From the NCBI GenBank assembly GCA_002118135.1, contig BDIU01000358.1, forward strand, positions 248,001 to 312,000: a stretch of 64,000 nucleotides of DNA, written 5' to 3'. A model generated the notes under the pieces. That model saw only the letters and a list, made by a program, of their open reading frames with translations, was not told the origin of the DNA and did not search any database. The translations under genes and the position numbers were made by a program. This document shows, piece after piece, positions 1 to 11,600 of the stretch; the first letter of the stretch is position 1, and the number at the start of each line of letters is the position of its first letter. This stretch comes from Trebouxia sp. TZW2008. Taxonomy: Eukaryota; Chlorophyta; Trebouxiophyceae; Trebouxiales; Trebouxiaceae.

Positions 1-3000
1 ACTTGAGCAAGCTGCTGCTGCAGAACGCGTTCCTGCACTGCCGGAACGGGACCAGAACAGGCCACACATCTTTCTTGACCTACGGCAAAACAATCAGTTG
101 TTAGGTGAGCAATCCTGTACTTGCTTCCCAGACTTCACATGGGCATGCTTCATTTGACATTGATGCTGCTGGAATTGGTCACTTCCCTGCGAGAACACTG
201 CAGCAGTCGCTAGCTCAAGAACTCGGCGCTTGGTGATCAAGATGCTTCAAGGACTGCTGCTTATATGCCACTAGATCTTGTCAGTCCAGAACCTGAGGTG
301 GCTTGTGCTGACAAGGACCATGATACATGTTGCTTTCTGGTGCAGGGCGCCTGGTGATTGAGATGTTTGAAGAGCTTCTTCCCACAACCTGCCGGCATGT
401 AATGAACAGATGTCGAGAGGGCATGGAGGACACCTTCCAGGGCACCGTCATCCACAAATTGGTGCCTGATCTGGCAGCCTTTGGCGGTCTTTCTAGAGGG
501 TGAGCCTTGACTGATATGATGATGACCTTTCCTGTCATGTCTTGATCGGTCATTGAGTGTGTGTTTGAATAGGTGCACAGCGTAGTGGCTATGCAGAAAT
601 GCATGAATACTTGCGTACATGAGCTGGCGTCTGATCAAGTTTGCAGCATTTGGTGGCACCTGTGTTGCAGGTACAAGCAGCAGAGCTCAACCAAGCTGAA
701 GCAGCATGCCAAGCTGCATTACAGCCAGAAGGGTTGCTTGTCCATCTCCCTGACTGGGGCACAATTGGCCATCGCCTCTGCAACATGTTGACTGCAGCAA
801 TGCTGCATGTAGGTACAAGCAGCAGAGCTCAACCAAGCTGAAGCAGCATGCCAAGCTGCATCACGGCCAGAAGGGTTGCCTGTCCATCTCCCTGACCGGG
901 GCACAATTGGCCATCGCCTCTGCAACATGTTGACTGCAGCAATGCTGCATGTAGGTACAAGCAGCAGAGCTCAACCAAGCTTAAGCAGCATGCCAAGCTG
1001 CATCACAGCCAGAAGGCCTGCCTGTCCATCTCCCTAACAGGAGCAGAGTTTGCCATCACGTTTGCCAAGGCAACCTCACTGGACAGCAGTCATCAGGAAA
1101 GCCTTGGGTGTGCTGTCATGGCCCTTGCTCCCGTTTTGTCAAATGCCTGTGCTCATGTTTCCCACCTCAAGATGCTTGTCTTCATCATGATCAGAGCGCC
1201 TGTGCCCAAAGGCATGTGCTCAAATGCTCGTGGTCACATGTGCTCAAGTGTCATCACAGCCGTAAGCACTGCCTGTCCATCTCCGCAACAGGAGCAGAGT
1301 TTGCCATCACCTTTACCAAGGCAACCTCACTGGACAGCAGTCATCAGGAAAGCCGTAGGTGCGCTGTGATAGCCCTTGCTCACATGATGTCAGATGCCTG
1401 TGCTCATGTTTGCCACCTCAAGTTTTTTGTGCTCGTAATGTTCACAGCGCCTGTGCCCAAAGGCACGAGCTTAAGCGCTTGTGGTCACATTTGCTCCTTG
1501 TCATCAAGCTGCGTCACAGTCAGAAGGGCTGCCTGTCCATTTCCCTAACAGGAGCAGAGTTTGCCATCACCTTTGCTAAGGCAACTTCTTTGGACAGCAG
1601 TCACCAGGAAAGCCTCGGGTGTGCTGTCATGGCCCTTGCTCACACTTAATTATTGAAAGCCCATGGGTTCTCAATCAGAAGTGCCTGACTTGTATGCTGC
1701 TATGACGCATGCTCAAAATTGCTCAAGTGCATGCTTTCAAACACCTGTACTGACATGTGCTCAAGTGGTTATGCTCACAACTTCTCTAGCTCTGTTGCCC
1801 ACATTTGTTCATCCAAAATGCTTGTGCTCATACTCTTTCAGTGCCTGTGCTGCAGCGGCCTGTGCTCACATCTGCTCAAGTGCCCATGTTGTCATGATGT
1901 GTGTTCATCTTTGCTGATGCCAAGCATATGCTGGTAATTTGTCGATTGTCTGTTCTGTCATGGCCTGCACTCACTTCTCTCTCAAGACCCTGTGCTCTTT
2001 TGGCTCATTGAAGACGCTTGTGCTCACATGCCTCAAGCCCCTGTGCTCGCATTTGCCAACTACAGCCGCTTGAGCACACCGTTTTTTCAGTTCCTGTACT
2101 GTTACAGCACAATCTCGCTGTCACTAACCGCCTGTTCTGAAATTCCTGTGCTGATCTTGGGTGCAAAACTTGTGCTCAAATGCGCATGCCCCCGTCTGCT
2201 CAAGTTCCGTGCACTTGACACATCTAACTTTTCAGCGCTGCATGCCTGCATGCTTCTGAGATACAATTTGTGTCCTACAGGTACTTGACAGGGCACACCC
2301 GAGCATGCACACACTAGCCAAAAATAAATGCCCCTGAGCTGCATGACACCGCACATCCTGCGGCTTGCTGGAAGCGACCGTCTGAATGTGAAGACATCCA
2401 CCACAAATCCTTCTGCAATTAACTCCTTCCCTTGTTGGTAGTTGGCAGGATACACCTAGGCGTGAACATCCTTGACAGAATGAATGCAACTGAGATAGAC
2501 TACAAGGACAAGCCAGTCAGCCCCATCAGTGTTGCCAGCTGTGGCATCACAGACTACAATGTGCCTATATCAGCGCTGCTGAAACTACTGACCTGCCTTA
2601 CAAATGATTCCGACATGGAGTTTCACTCTTACAGGTAGTTGGAAGGGTACACCTTGGCATCGACATTCTTGACAGAATGAACGCCGCTGAGATAGACTAC
2701 AAGGACAAGCCAGTCAGCCCCATCACCGTTGCCAGCTGTGGCATCACAGACTCCCAAGGGACTCATGAAAGCTTGGCTGAAACGGCAGCAGCACTTGCAA
2801 AGCAGACAGAAACACCAGAGCAGGCTGCTGCAAGGCTGCAAGCTGATGCTGCCACTGCAAAAGACGCTTTACAGTAAGCTCAACTTTCCCTCTTACAAGA
2901 CCAACTGCCCTGCACTGGCTTCAGCTTTCCCTTGAAAGCGTGCTGCTAGACCTTTGCTTTCTGCAAGGGCAAGGCATGCCTTGCAAAGCACACATCAACA

Positions 3001-4783
3001 CCAGCAAAGGCTGCTGCAAAGCTGCAAGCTGATACTGCCATTGCAAAAAAGACGCTTTACAGTAAGCAGCCTGCTACACTTGTTTTGCAGCATGGGTCTG
3101 CACTCAACCGAGTGCTTGTTGACGCCACCTAGAGTGCCTCGAGTGATTGCTCTGATTGTTTCTGCAAGGCCTTGTGTATCAGGTCGTTTCCAGGGCGATG
3201 GCAGCTTTGGTTTCTCTTTCCTCACAAGGAGAAACAGGGATAACATAATCAAAGCTGGCGCCGTTTTTTACGCTGGCCCAAACAATTCGCTCCTCAAGCA
3301 AAAAACCCATTCTTTTTCTCCCAAAAGAATAGACTTGCCCTCATACTTGAGATCTCTGCATTAAGGTTGCAAGCTGCCACTGCAAAAGATGCTCTACAGT
3401 AGGCAAATTGTTGGACACTTTGTGTTACACAATTGTGCAAGCTTTTTTGCGCTCAGTGCTGAGAAGATCACTGCAGTGCTGCAAGCTGAGGCTGCCACTG
3501 CGAACAATGCTCTACAGTAGGCACTTTGTTGGACACTTTGTGTTACACAATTGTGCAAGCTTTTTTGCGCTCAGTGCTGAGAAGATTGCTGCAGTGCTGC
3601 AAGCTGAGGCTGCCACTGCCAAAATTGCTCTGCAATAGGGAATTCATTGAACGCTTTGAGTTGCACAATTGTGCAAGCTTTTGTGTGCTCAGTGCTGAGA
3701 AGATCTCTGCAACGCTGCAAGCTGATGCTGCCACTGCAAAAGATGCGCTCTAGTAAGTTGTCTGTTTGGGCGCTTCTTGTTGCAAGCTTGTGTGGGTTTG
3801 TGTGTGCTCAGTGCAGTGCCAAGAGTTTTGCTGCAAGGCTGCAAGCTGTTGTCATTCCCACGGATGCCCTACTGTAAGGTACACCCTGCTTTGTACAATT
3901 CGCTCATGCATTCATGCATGCACTCACTCACTCACTCACTCACTCACTCGCTCGCTCACTCATGCACCATTCAATTCCTTCAAAACATGTGCTAGACAAG
4001 CTCAGCAGCTTACATGCTAGAGCAGTAAGTGTCTCCAACCAGTTTCATCCTGTGCTAGCCTACATACTGTACAACACAAATATAACAAGGTCTCCACCGG
4101 GAACAGGAACCAAAAAAGGTAATCAGCATAACAAAAGCTGCCTTGCATTCACGTCAACACTGACAGTAAGTGCCTTGCCAGAATCTTCGTTTTGTGACGC
4201 TGACAATAAGCCAGTCTGGCAAAACAATTCTTGTGCCACACACATCAAAGACAGCAAGTTCTCCTTGCAAGGACAATCCTGATGCATGGACAATGCGACT
4301 GGGAAGCAATCACTACATCCTGATTGCAGTGGTGTTCCTGAGTGAAGACACTTCAATACAAGGACAATGCCCTTGGGAACCAAAGCAGATGTTTCAAAGA
4401 AAAGCTACTGTTTCTTGGCTGGTCAGAGTGATCTGATATCACAAGACTCTCTATCAGTGAACTACCACACTTTTCAACTCAGTCATGCATACTTCGTAAG
4501 ACTTGCATGTGTAAATGTGTTGCATACTTCACAATTTCCACTGCATCTCTATGGGTCATACTCTAGTATACCATGTATTGCCATGACATACTGTGCATCT
4601 AGCATTTTGTATGGTGCTTCACTGCTCTCTATGCTTTTCTGCAGGAGCGCATTGCAAGCAGGCCTAGGGCAGAAACGCAAAGCTGACGAGCCCAACAAGG
4701 CAAGCACAACCAGCAAACGGCGGTATCAAGATGCACTAGACGATGCCAGCAGCTCTGACAGCGATTCTGTCGGTGATGGATGA
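1..4783 (+). CDS. Divergent cyclophilin-like protein (5' end outside window)
   Basis: Exons: before 104 (start outside window), 346-499, 955-1109, 2639-2873, 4645-4783. Phases agree at all four junctions. The spliced protein follows the cyclophilin fold in order: a first strand (FLDLRQNN), GRLVIEMFEELLPTTCRHV, the IHKLVP segment, GAEFAITFAKATSLD, then FGRVHLGIDIL and VASCGI. Compared with human cyclophilin A, several catalytic positions look changed: the Arg of FHRVIP is Lys, the following Phe/Met/Gln are replaced, and the Gln-Phe-Phe motif is Glu-Phe-Ala. The His after LD is kept. Prolyl isomerase activity is therefore doubtful and a binding role is more likely (inference). A C-terminal tail with KRKADEPNK and an acidic SSSDSDSVGDG end suggests a nuclear protein. 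The introns hold many decayed copies of exons 3 and 4. I could not assign a cyclophilin subfamily. Confidence 0.75.
223..262 (+). repeat. Decayed copy of the start of cyclophilin exon 2
   Basis: The intron sequence GGCGCTTGGTGATCAAGATG mirrors the true exon start at 346 (GGCGCCTGGTGATTGAGATG). It lacks a good acceptor and loses similarity after about 40 bases. Confidence 0.6.
671..1650 (+). repeat. Five tandem copies of cyclophilin exon 3
   Basis: Copies begin at 671, 813 and 955 (an exact 142-bp period) and, less complete, near 1225 and 1470. Copies 1 and 2 have acceptors but end early, after GAQLAIASATC. Copy 3 (955-1109) has both splice sites and the whole sequence to SSHQESLG, so it is taken as the working exon. 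Copies 4 and 5 keep the KGCLSIS...TSLDSSHQ part but have lost the exon start. Confidence 0.85.
2438..2560 (+). repeat. Second copy of the cyclophilin C-terminal exon
   Basis: This copy encodes GRIHLGVNILDRMNATEI and VASCGITD, nearly identical to the used exon at 2639. Both copies keep a TAG acceptor directly before TTGG (2439-2441 and 2636-2638), in the same phase. The copy diverges after GITD and lacks the helical ALAKQ...KDALQ part, so it would need another donor. It may be a mutually exclusive exon or a relic. Confidence 0.7.
2820..3880 (+). repeat. Tandem array of the cyclophilin exon 4 end with its donor site
   Basis: The segment encoding LQADAATAKDALQ followed by a GTA(A/G)G donor is present about seven times. 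Copies end near 2874, 3063, 3400, 3518, 3637, 3752 and 3875. The later copies are spaced about 115-123 bp apart. Only the first is continuous with the upstream cyclophilin exon. The others keep the coding frame for 12-27 residues (for example SAEKIAAVLQAEAATAKIAL) but have no clear acceptor. Confidence 0.8.
3906..4050 (+). mobile_element. Dispersed repeat family 1, copy with CACT/CATT-type tail
   Basis: A run of CACT/CATT tetranucleotides (about 3906-3965) is followed by GTGCTAGACAAGCTCAGCAG and TGTCTCCAACCAGTT. The same arrangement recurs near 10305, 26258, 48918 and 58620. It resembles the 3' end of a non-LTR retroposon with a tetranucleotide tail, lying in the minus orientation here. Confidence 0.45.
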
Positions 4784-5622
4784 AACATTCAGGCCAGGGG
4801 CTAACCTCTATCTGCTTGCTCTTCTTCATGAAGACAGGCCTGTCTGAGCCCTAGGATACAAAAATATGTGTTTCACAATACACTCCGCTCGTCGCAGTGC
4901 GAGGGCTAATCAATGGTGTTCCCGACAGATGCATCTCAAGTACCTTCTTTGGAGAATCTCTGGATGTACAGTGTGACGGTATCAAATGCTGCAAGAATGC
5001 TGTGACTACACGGCGTGTACAGCGCCGAGTGGGTTATGCGGCAGATATACATGCTGTGCTATGCAGAGCTCAAAACTACAAGGCAAGACTGACTGCAAAG
5101 ATTGGCTATCTGCTGTTACATTGACGGTTCTTTCGCATGTGCATCAATTTCTTGCTCACGTGGCATGAAGCAGGATGTACAGTGATGACAGTAGGCGTCA
5201 ATCTTTGATATGCTTTTACATGGCGTGCGTGCCTGCCTCCATGCAATCACCTGTAGATGGCAGGCACGACCATAGATCCTCGATTTTTCACAAGGTGTAG
5301 AATTCTATTCACAGTGTCAAAATTCTCCCTTCTCATCTTCTCTGCTGGTCTCGGAGCGACTGATTAGTAGGGTTTCAAGCTCACTGCACAAGTGGTGCTG
5401 TTCTGCAGCTCGTTATGGTCAGCAGGCTAAATTATTAATTAAGCTTATGGTCAGCAGACGCGCTCAAGCTTCTTCCTGAGCTTGAGTGGCCCAAAGTTGC
5501 GATAAGACTCCGTAGCATAGCCAGCTGGCGATATGCTCCTATAGTGCGTGTGAGTACTTCGGCATGTTTCCCACGGCGAGGCCCTCCTGACATCACCTAT
5601 CGTGATTCCAGCAGTGGCTCCG
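4784..5622. other. Intergenic region between cyclophilin-like and RS-protein genes
   Basis: It holds the 3' end of the cyclophilin-like gene and the promoter of the downstream gene. No coding exon could be supported. Short open frames here have no family similarity or splice logic. Confidence 0.5.
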
Positions 5623-8600
5623 ATGGATGCACCTCCGCCGCCACCTCCTCCACCACTAGCAGCGCAGGAACCTCATGAACAATCACAGTCGCTCCCCCCT
5701 CCGCCACCTGACACTACTGATGCCATGCAGCAGTCTCCCTATGATCTGTTGTACAGCCGCCAACACAATGATGCACAGCATGTGATGCACTCTGAGCAGC
5801 ATACAGACGCTGATGAAAACAGACAGGACGGAGGCCATGGTCAGCTTGGCTCAGAGCAAGCAGATCAGCAGCCTAACGTGCCACCTGCGTTTGACGCTTC
5901 GCAGCAGTCCACTTCGCAAATGTCGCAAGAACAATTCTCTAACATGCCTCAAGAAGATCAGAACGCTATGTGGCAGCAGTGGCAGGCATACTATGATCAG
6001 CAAGAGCACGCAAGGCAGTGGGAGGCTTACTATGCTGCTCAGGCTCAGCCACAGTATCAAGGCTATGATCAACATCAGTACGCCCAGCAGTATGCTCAAC
6101 AGCCGTGGCAGCAGCAGCACCAGCAGCACCAGCACCAGCAGCAGCAGCAGCAGACTTACCCAACTGCTGCCCAGCCACAGCAACAGGTAAGCTTACTCCA
6201 TCTGCCACTGCAACTTGTCCATGCAGCGCTTGCTGCTCCCGGGGTGTCCCCTTCTGTGAAGCCAAGTGCTGCACCTGCCCTTTGCAGAACCATGCACATC
6301 ACTTCTGTTGTCCACGCAAGCATGCAATAGTTCCTCCTCTTTGGTGCTACTGTATGAAGTCAAGTGATGCACTTGCTCTTTGCCAAACTGTGGACATCCC
6401 CCTCTTTTGCCCATGCAAGCATGCAGTGCGTCCGACCCTTTGGTGGTCCCACACTGTGGAGTCAAGTGCTGCACTTGCCTTTTGCTGAACTGTGGCACAT
6501 CACATCTCTCATCCATGCAAGCACACAGTGCGTTCTGACCCTATCCTATGAAGCCCAGAATTGCACTTGCACTTGCTGAAATGCTGGCAGCTGCTTGCTG
6601 CAGTGGCAACAGCAGCCTGGTACTTATGCTCGGTAGTAAGCATACCCCTTCTGTTACTGCACTTGTCCATGCAAGCATGCAGTGCTTCCTGCTTAATCGC
6701 GAGTAGCTGCTTGCTGCAGTGGCAACAGCAGTCTGACCCTTACGCCCAGTATCAGCAGTATGCACAGCCTCCCCAACATCAGCAGCAGCACCAGCAGCAA
6801 CAGCAGCACCAGCAGCCGCAGCAGCAGCTGCCGCCACAACAACACCAGCAGCCCCAAGTAAGATGCTGCTTGCAAGCTGTGCTCTGTGTGACGATTGTAC
6901 AGCGTCAATCCACTGTGACATTTAATTGTGTGTCAACAAAATAGCAGTTGATCATGCCATGTGATCGACAGCACGGCAATTGTTGCTGTAATTGACGCTT
7001 GCAGCTTTGCTCAATGTAGAGCTGTACAGAGGACTGACGCAGACGCGCTCTTGCATACTTCACATGCCTTTGGTGTAGAATTGCTGAGCTGACAGCAGTC
7101 AGACTCCAATCATGTGGGATCATTTGCATATATGGAAACAGCCCAACGTCATCACAATACATATAGAAACAGCACAAAGTCAGTATAAAGTGCTTGAATG
7201 CCTACATGCACACTCATAAGTCTGCCCTGCATTCATCACAAGCATTGCTACATTAACTTTTGTTTTAACAACTGATTCCTAAGACAGTTCTCCTAAGATT
7301 GAGTTGTCCTTGGTCAGCAATTGCGGTGTGCTCATGTCGTTAATGTCCTTACATTGAGTGTCCTCACAAAGAGAAGTTGCTCGACTGACGTTTGCCTGAA
7401 GACAGCACAGGCACATCATGCTGCTGACATCACGTGTTGCATTGCATGCAGAGCTACACTCAGCCACAGTATCAGCCACAACACCCTGTGCCAGGATCAG
7501 GGTATGCACCCCCCCATAGCCACACCTCAGCCCCTATGGTACCTCAATATGTCCATCCCCCTCCAGGTAGTCACTGCCCTTACTTGCCCTACCTAAAGTT
7601 AGCAGTTTCCTTGCTTTCTAGCACATGTCCTAGGTGTGTAGCGCACAGACTTTGTCTCGCCAGGCTGGCTTGTGCATGCACAACTTCACTTGAGCTCAAT
7701 CAGGACACATGTTTGTTTTCTTGTTGTTTGATGCAGCTGTGGTTTTGCACTTGCCAAGTCTTTCAGAAAAGTTTGTCCAGCATGCAGCATCCAAGCATCA
7801 CTGGCTATGTGGAACAGCCTGTCAACTAGTCAGCACAAAGCGCTCAATCAAAATTTGCAAAGGGCTGTTGCATACATGCAGGGCCAGGGCAGGCAGGGGC
7901 TCTTCCAGGACCCCCACTGGGGGCTCTGGGGGGTATGTCGGTGTCAGCCCCCATCCAGCCCCCTGCAGCTAAGAAGCCCGCTGTGCCAGAATGGGTGCGC
8001 CAGGAATTGCTCAAAAGGGGCTTGCCAAACGAATCTGGAGGTAAGCAGAAGCCTGCTGCTGCTGCTGCTGCTGCTGCTGACATGCGTTCTTTGTGCTGTT
8101 GAGCATGTGCGTTTCTACAGTCCGTTAATGTTGCATACTGCAGCTGCTGATGTGGTCACACATCACGCATCAGACCTGCTACGAGTCATATTCTGTACTG
8201 TGAGCAGCATGTGCATGAGCCCATGAACGCATGAGCCATGCTGACACTACCCTGAGTCTGCAATGTTCACTGCAATCATCACGATCACATGAGCTTGTGT
8301 CCATGTCGGCACTAGTAAAACTTGCATGTGTTACGTTGCGCCTGTCCTGCTGTGCGTCTGAGTGTTCAGGCTTGCTGGTCATGTGACATTACAGTGAAAG
8401 GCAAGGGCAGCAGCGACAATGAAGAAGACGATGAGGTAGATGCTAGAAAGCCCCGTAGGTTCACTGAGGCTGGCTCAGCAACTGCTTCAAGGTAAGCTCA
8501 ACACTCAACCCTCATGCATTTGCTTTGCATAGCCTCTGCATGCTCTTGGCAGGATCTCAATTTCTTGAGTTCTCTGCATATACTCTTTGTACTGTTGCCA

Positions 8601-11600
8601 GTATGAGAGCATGCTGATAGCAGTATGTCAAATCATCTTTGGTTTGCATCGTGACAGTGAGCGTATGGTGAAGTTTTGTCAGCCAACTTCTCAGCAGAAC
8701 ATCACAGAACAGGCTCTTGTTATGGACAGCCTGCATGTGCTGTCATGTTTGCACTTAAGAGCGGAATACAGTAAATGTATCAGCAAACATCAGTTACTAC
8801 AACCACAAAGCTGAAAGTCACAAATGCTCATCTGGGTTTTGGTATGGTGTGCAGGTGGGGTGCTGATGCCGGAATTGCAGCTGCCAAGGCTCGCCAACAC
8901 CGGGCAGCCAGCAGCGACAGCGAGGCTGACAGCGAGGTGACTTCTCTTTCACTTGTCTTCTTCCTCTTCATCCTGTACATGATCACTCTCTTTCAGTTAA
9001 GTTCTCCTCTTTGTTGTATACATGAGCATCGTACTCTTCTGTGTGTTTGCTTCCTCCGTTTTTGTCTCCATATGCATAAAATGGTCCTGCAGCTGGACAA
9101 GTTGCCGCCCAACTTCTCATGTGCTTTTGGCACTCAGCATGCTGAAGAGCTGCTTTGAGTGCATGCCAACTCATCTTGCACATACATTTGAGCCTAATTT
9201 TCATCATCATTTTTACTTGCAACTCACATCTACCTGCGCCTACCTCGTCTTTTTGCATGCACAGGTATCAAATCAATCAACCATTTTGATGATTACCTGC
9301 AACTCCCATGAAACGTGCTTTCATCCCATGTGCCATGCCCTTATTTGTCACCTGGCGCTGGTCAAGTTGTGCAACCGTATTACGTGCATTTTATGTGTTG
9401 TGTTGAATGGTCGCTGACTTTCTGAATGTTGTGGCTGCATACATTGCATGTGTTGCATTCGTAAGATGATCAGCCAGTTACATTTTCATTTTTATTTTTA
9501 TACAGGCTGAGGCTCAGGAGGCAGAGAAGCAAGCGCGCGTCCAGCTGGAAATCAAGAAGTCACTCACCTCAGTCCTGCTCAGTGTCACAGATGGCTTGTT
9601 TGGTGAGCTTTTGATATGCTGCTGACCAACATGATATGCTGCACCAACAATTGTATATCTCACCTGGATATTGCCAAATGAGATCAGTGCTGAAGCAAAC
9701 TTGTGGCGCTATGCTTTGTGTCACCACTTTTGGCATTGCAAGCATGCAGATACCATTTACAAGCCAGCATGTTGTTGTAGCTGTTCTGCAAACACTTTGA
9801 TTGCTGTGTTCCTTGAAATATGTTGTTTGCAAAGACCTTGACAGCTTTAGCATGTTGGAGTGGTGTAAATGCCCGCTATCAAAGCATTCAAGAGATCTGC
9901 AAGCGTTGCCATCATCATCACCATCATCACCTGCATGGTTTCTAGTGAGGTTTCAGGACCCAGCAAGGTGCACACAGAATGACATACTGACTGACGCATG
10001 CAGATAAGCTGGCAGAAGAAGTGTGCGAGGTTGAAAGCAAGTACGCAGCTGCTGTTGGCGGAAAGGCAGGCACTGAAGGAGAGGAGCAGGAGTCTGATCA
10101 GCACTCCGGTATGGTCACTTACAGTCTGTGCAACTTATCTGCCACGAGTGCATCTTCACAGGCGGTTTCAGCAGCAACAGCCATCTGTTTGAACGAAAGT
10201 CTGGGTCAAACTGGGTTTGCAGTCTCTCTCAGCTCATCTGCTGCATCAAATCATACATGTTGTCCCTCCATGCTCAGCACAAGTGGTCAGCACAGGACCA
10301 AACTTGGTTGCAGACAGTTGATTGCTCCAGCACATACCTAGCTGGGCCTGCTGAACCTGTCTAGGACATGTGTAGAACGAACAAATGAATGAGTGAATTT
10401 ATGCCGTCAGCGTCTTGCCATCTGTGTACTGCATAACCTCATACGCATGCAAGCATGCGCAGTCATGCATAAAAGTATCCCCAAAATTTTACACATGATA
10501 ATGCTGTCGCATGCGACCTGTTTCTGCTCAGTTGCTTGTCATGGCAATGGCTGCCATCTTCATGTGCATCAGCATCCAAATTTTGAGACTCATCTGCAAT
10601 ACCTTCTTGAAGTCTGAAAAGCGTCCGCAAGCAAGGCCTGAGGGATTTGTATGCAGAGTCATAGCGCACAGCTTTTGTACTGCACATCTGTCATGCTCAG
10701 ATGTTGTCATTTTTTTGGTGCAGACAGTGCAGCTCCAGATGGAGCCGCCCTGTTGGGCTTAGGGTACGGCTCAGATGCAGACTCTCAAGACTCAGACAAC
10801 TCACCTCATGACTCATCACTCGCTGAGGCAGACTCAGCACTTGAGTCAAAGCCCAAGGGCATCAAGGCTGAGCCCTCAGCAGGGGTTGGGGGGCCTGAGG
10901 GGTCCGAGCAGAATGATGGCAGGGGGTCAGGCGGGTGGGTCAAATCTGAGCCAGCGGAGCAGGAGGAAAAGGCAGTGCCCAGCTTTGCGAAGGGCCAAAG
11001 GTAAGAGTGCTAGTTCTGTTTTGCCCCAGCGCATGTACTGCAGCAACTCTGTTGCTTCTGCAAGCCACTTATGTTGGACTACTCACTGCCAAGTGACCCT
11101 TTGGCAAACATACACTGTGTGTACTGCAATGACTGGACAAGGGCAGCACTGTGCTTGACTACAGACATCACTTGGACATAGGCCTCACATCCGGTTCTTT
11201 TTCAGCAGCACAGTTGACAGTGCAATTGACAGCACAACTGATAGTACAGTTGACAGTACAATTGGCAGCACAATCAATAGTACAGCTGACAGTACCATTG
11301 ACAGCACAACTGTGTGCATTTTGTTGTTATGCAGGTTATGGTATGTAGAGCGGGATGGCAGCAAAGCTGCAGGCACACTGATCTCAATAGACCAGAGCAT
11401 TCAGCCACCTTCCTATGCTGTGCGCCTTGACAAGACCAACAGCATCAGGTATACCCCATGCATGACAACTTTGCTATTTTGCTGACTGCATGCAAATCAG
11501 CCAACTTCCTGTGCTATGCGCCTTGACGAGACCAACAGCATCAGGTAAACCCTATTCATGATGCCTGCCTTGTTTGCTGACTCTATACAGTGGAGTTTAA

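Noticed and set aside
5813..6274. Leu/Ala/Ser-rich open frames opposite or overlapping the Gln-rich exon
   Set aside because: These are shadows of the CAG-rich coding exon. The Gln/Pro frame alone splices on in phase.
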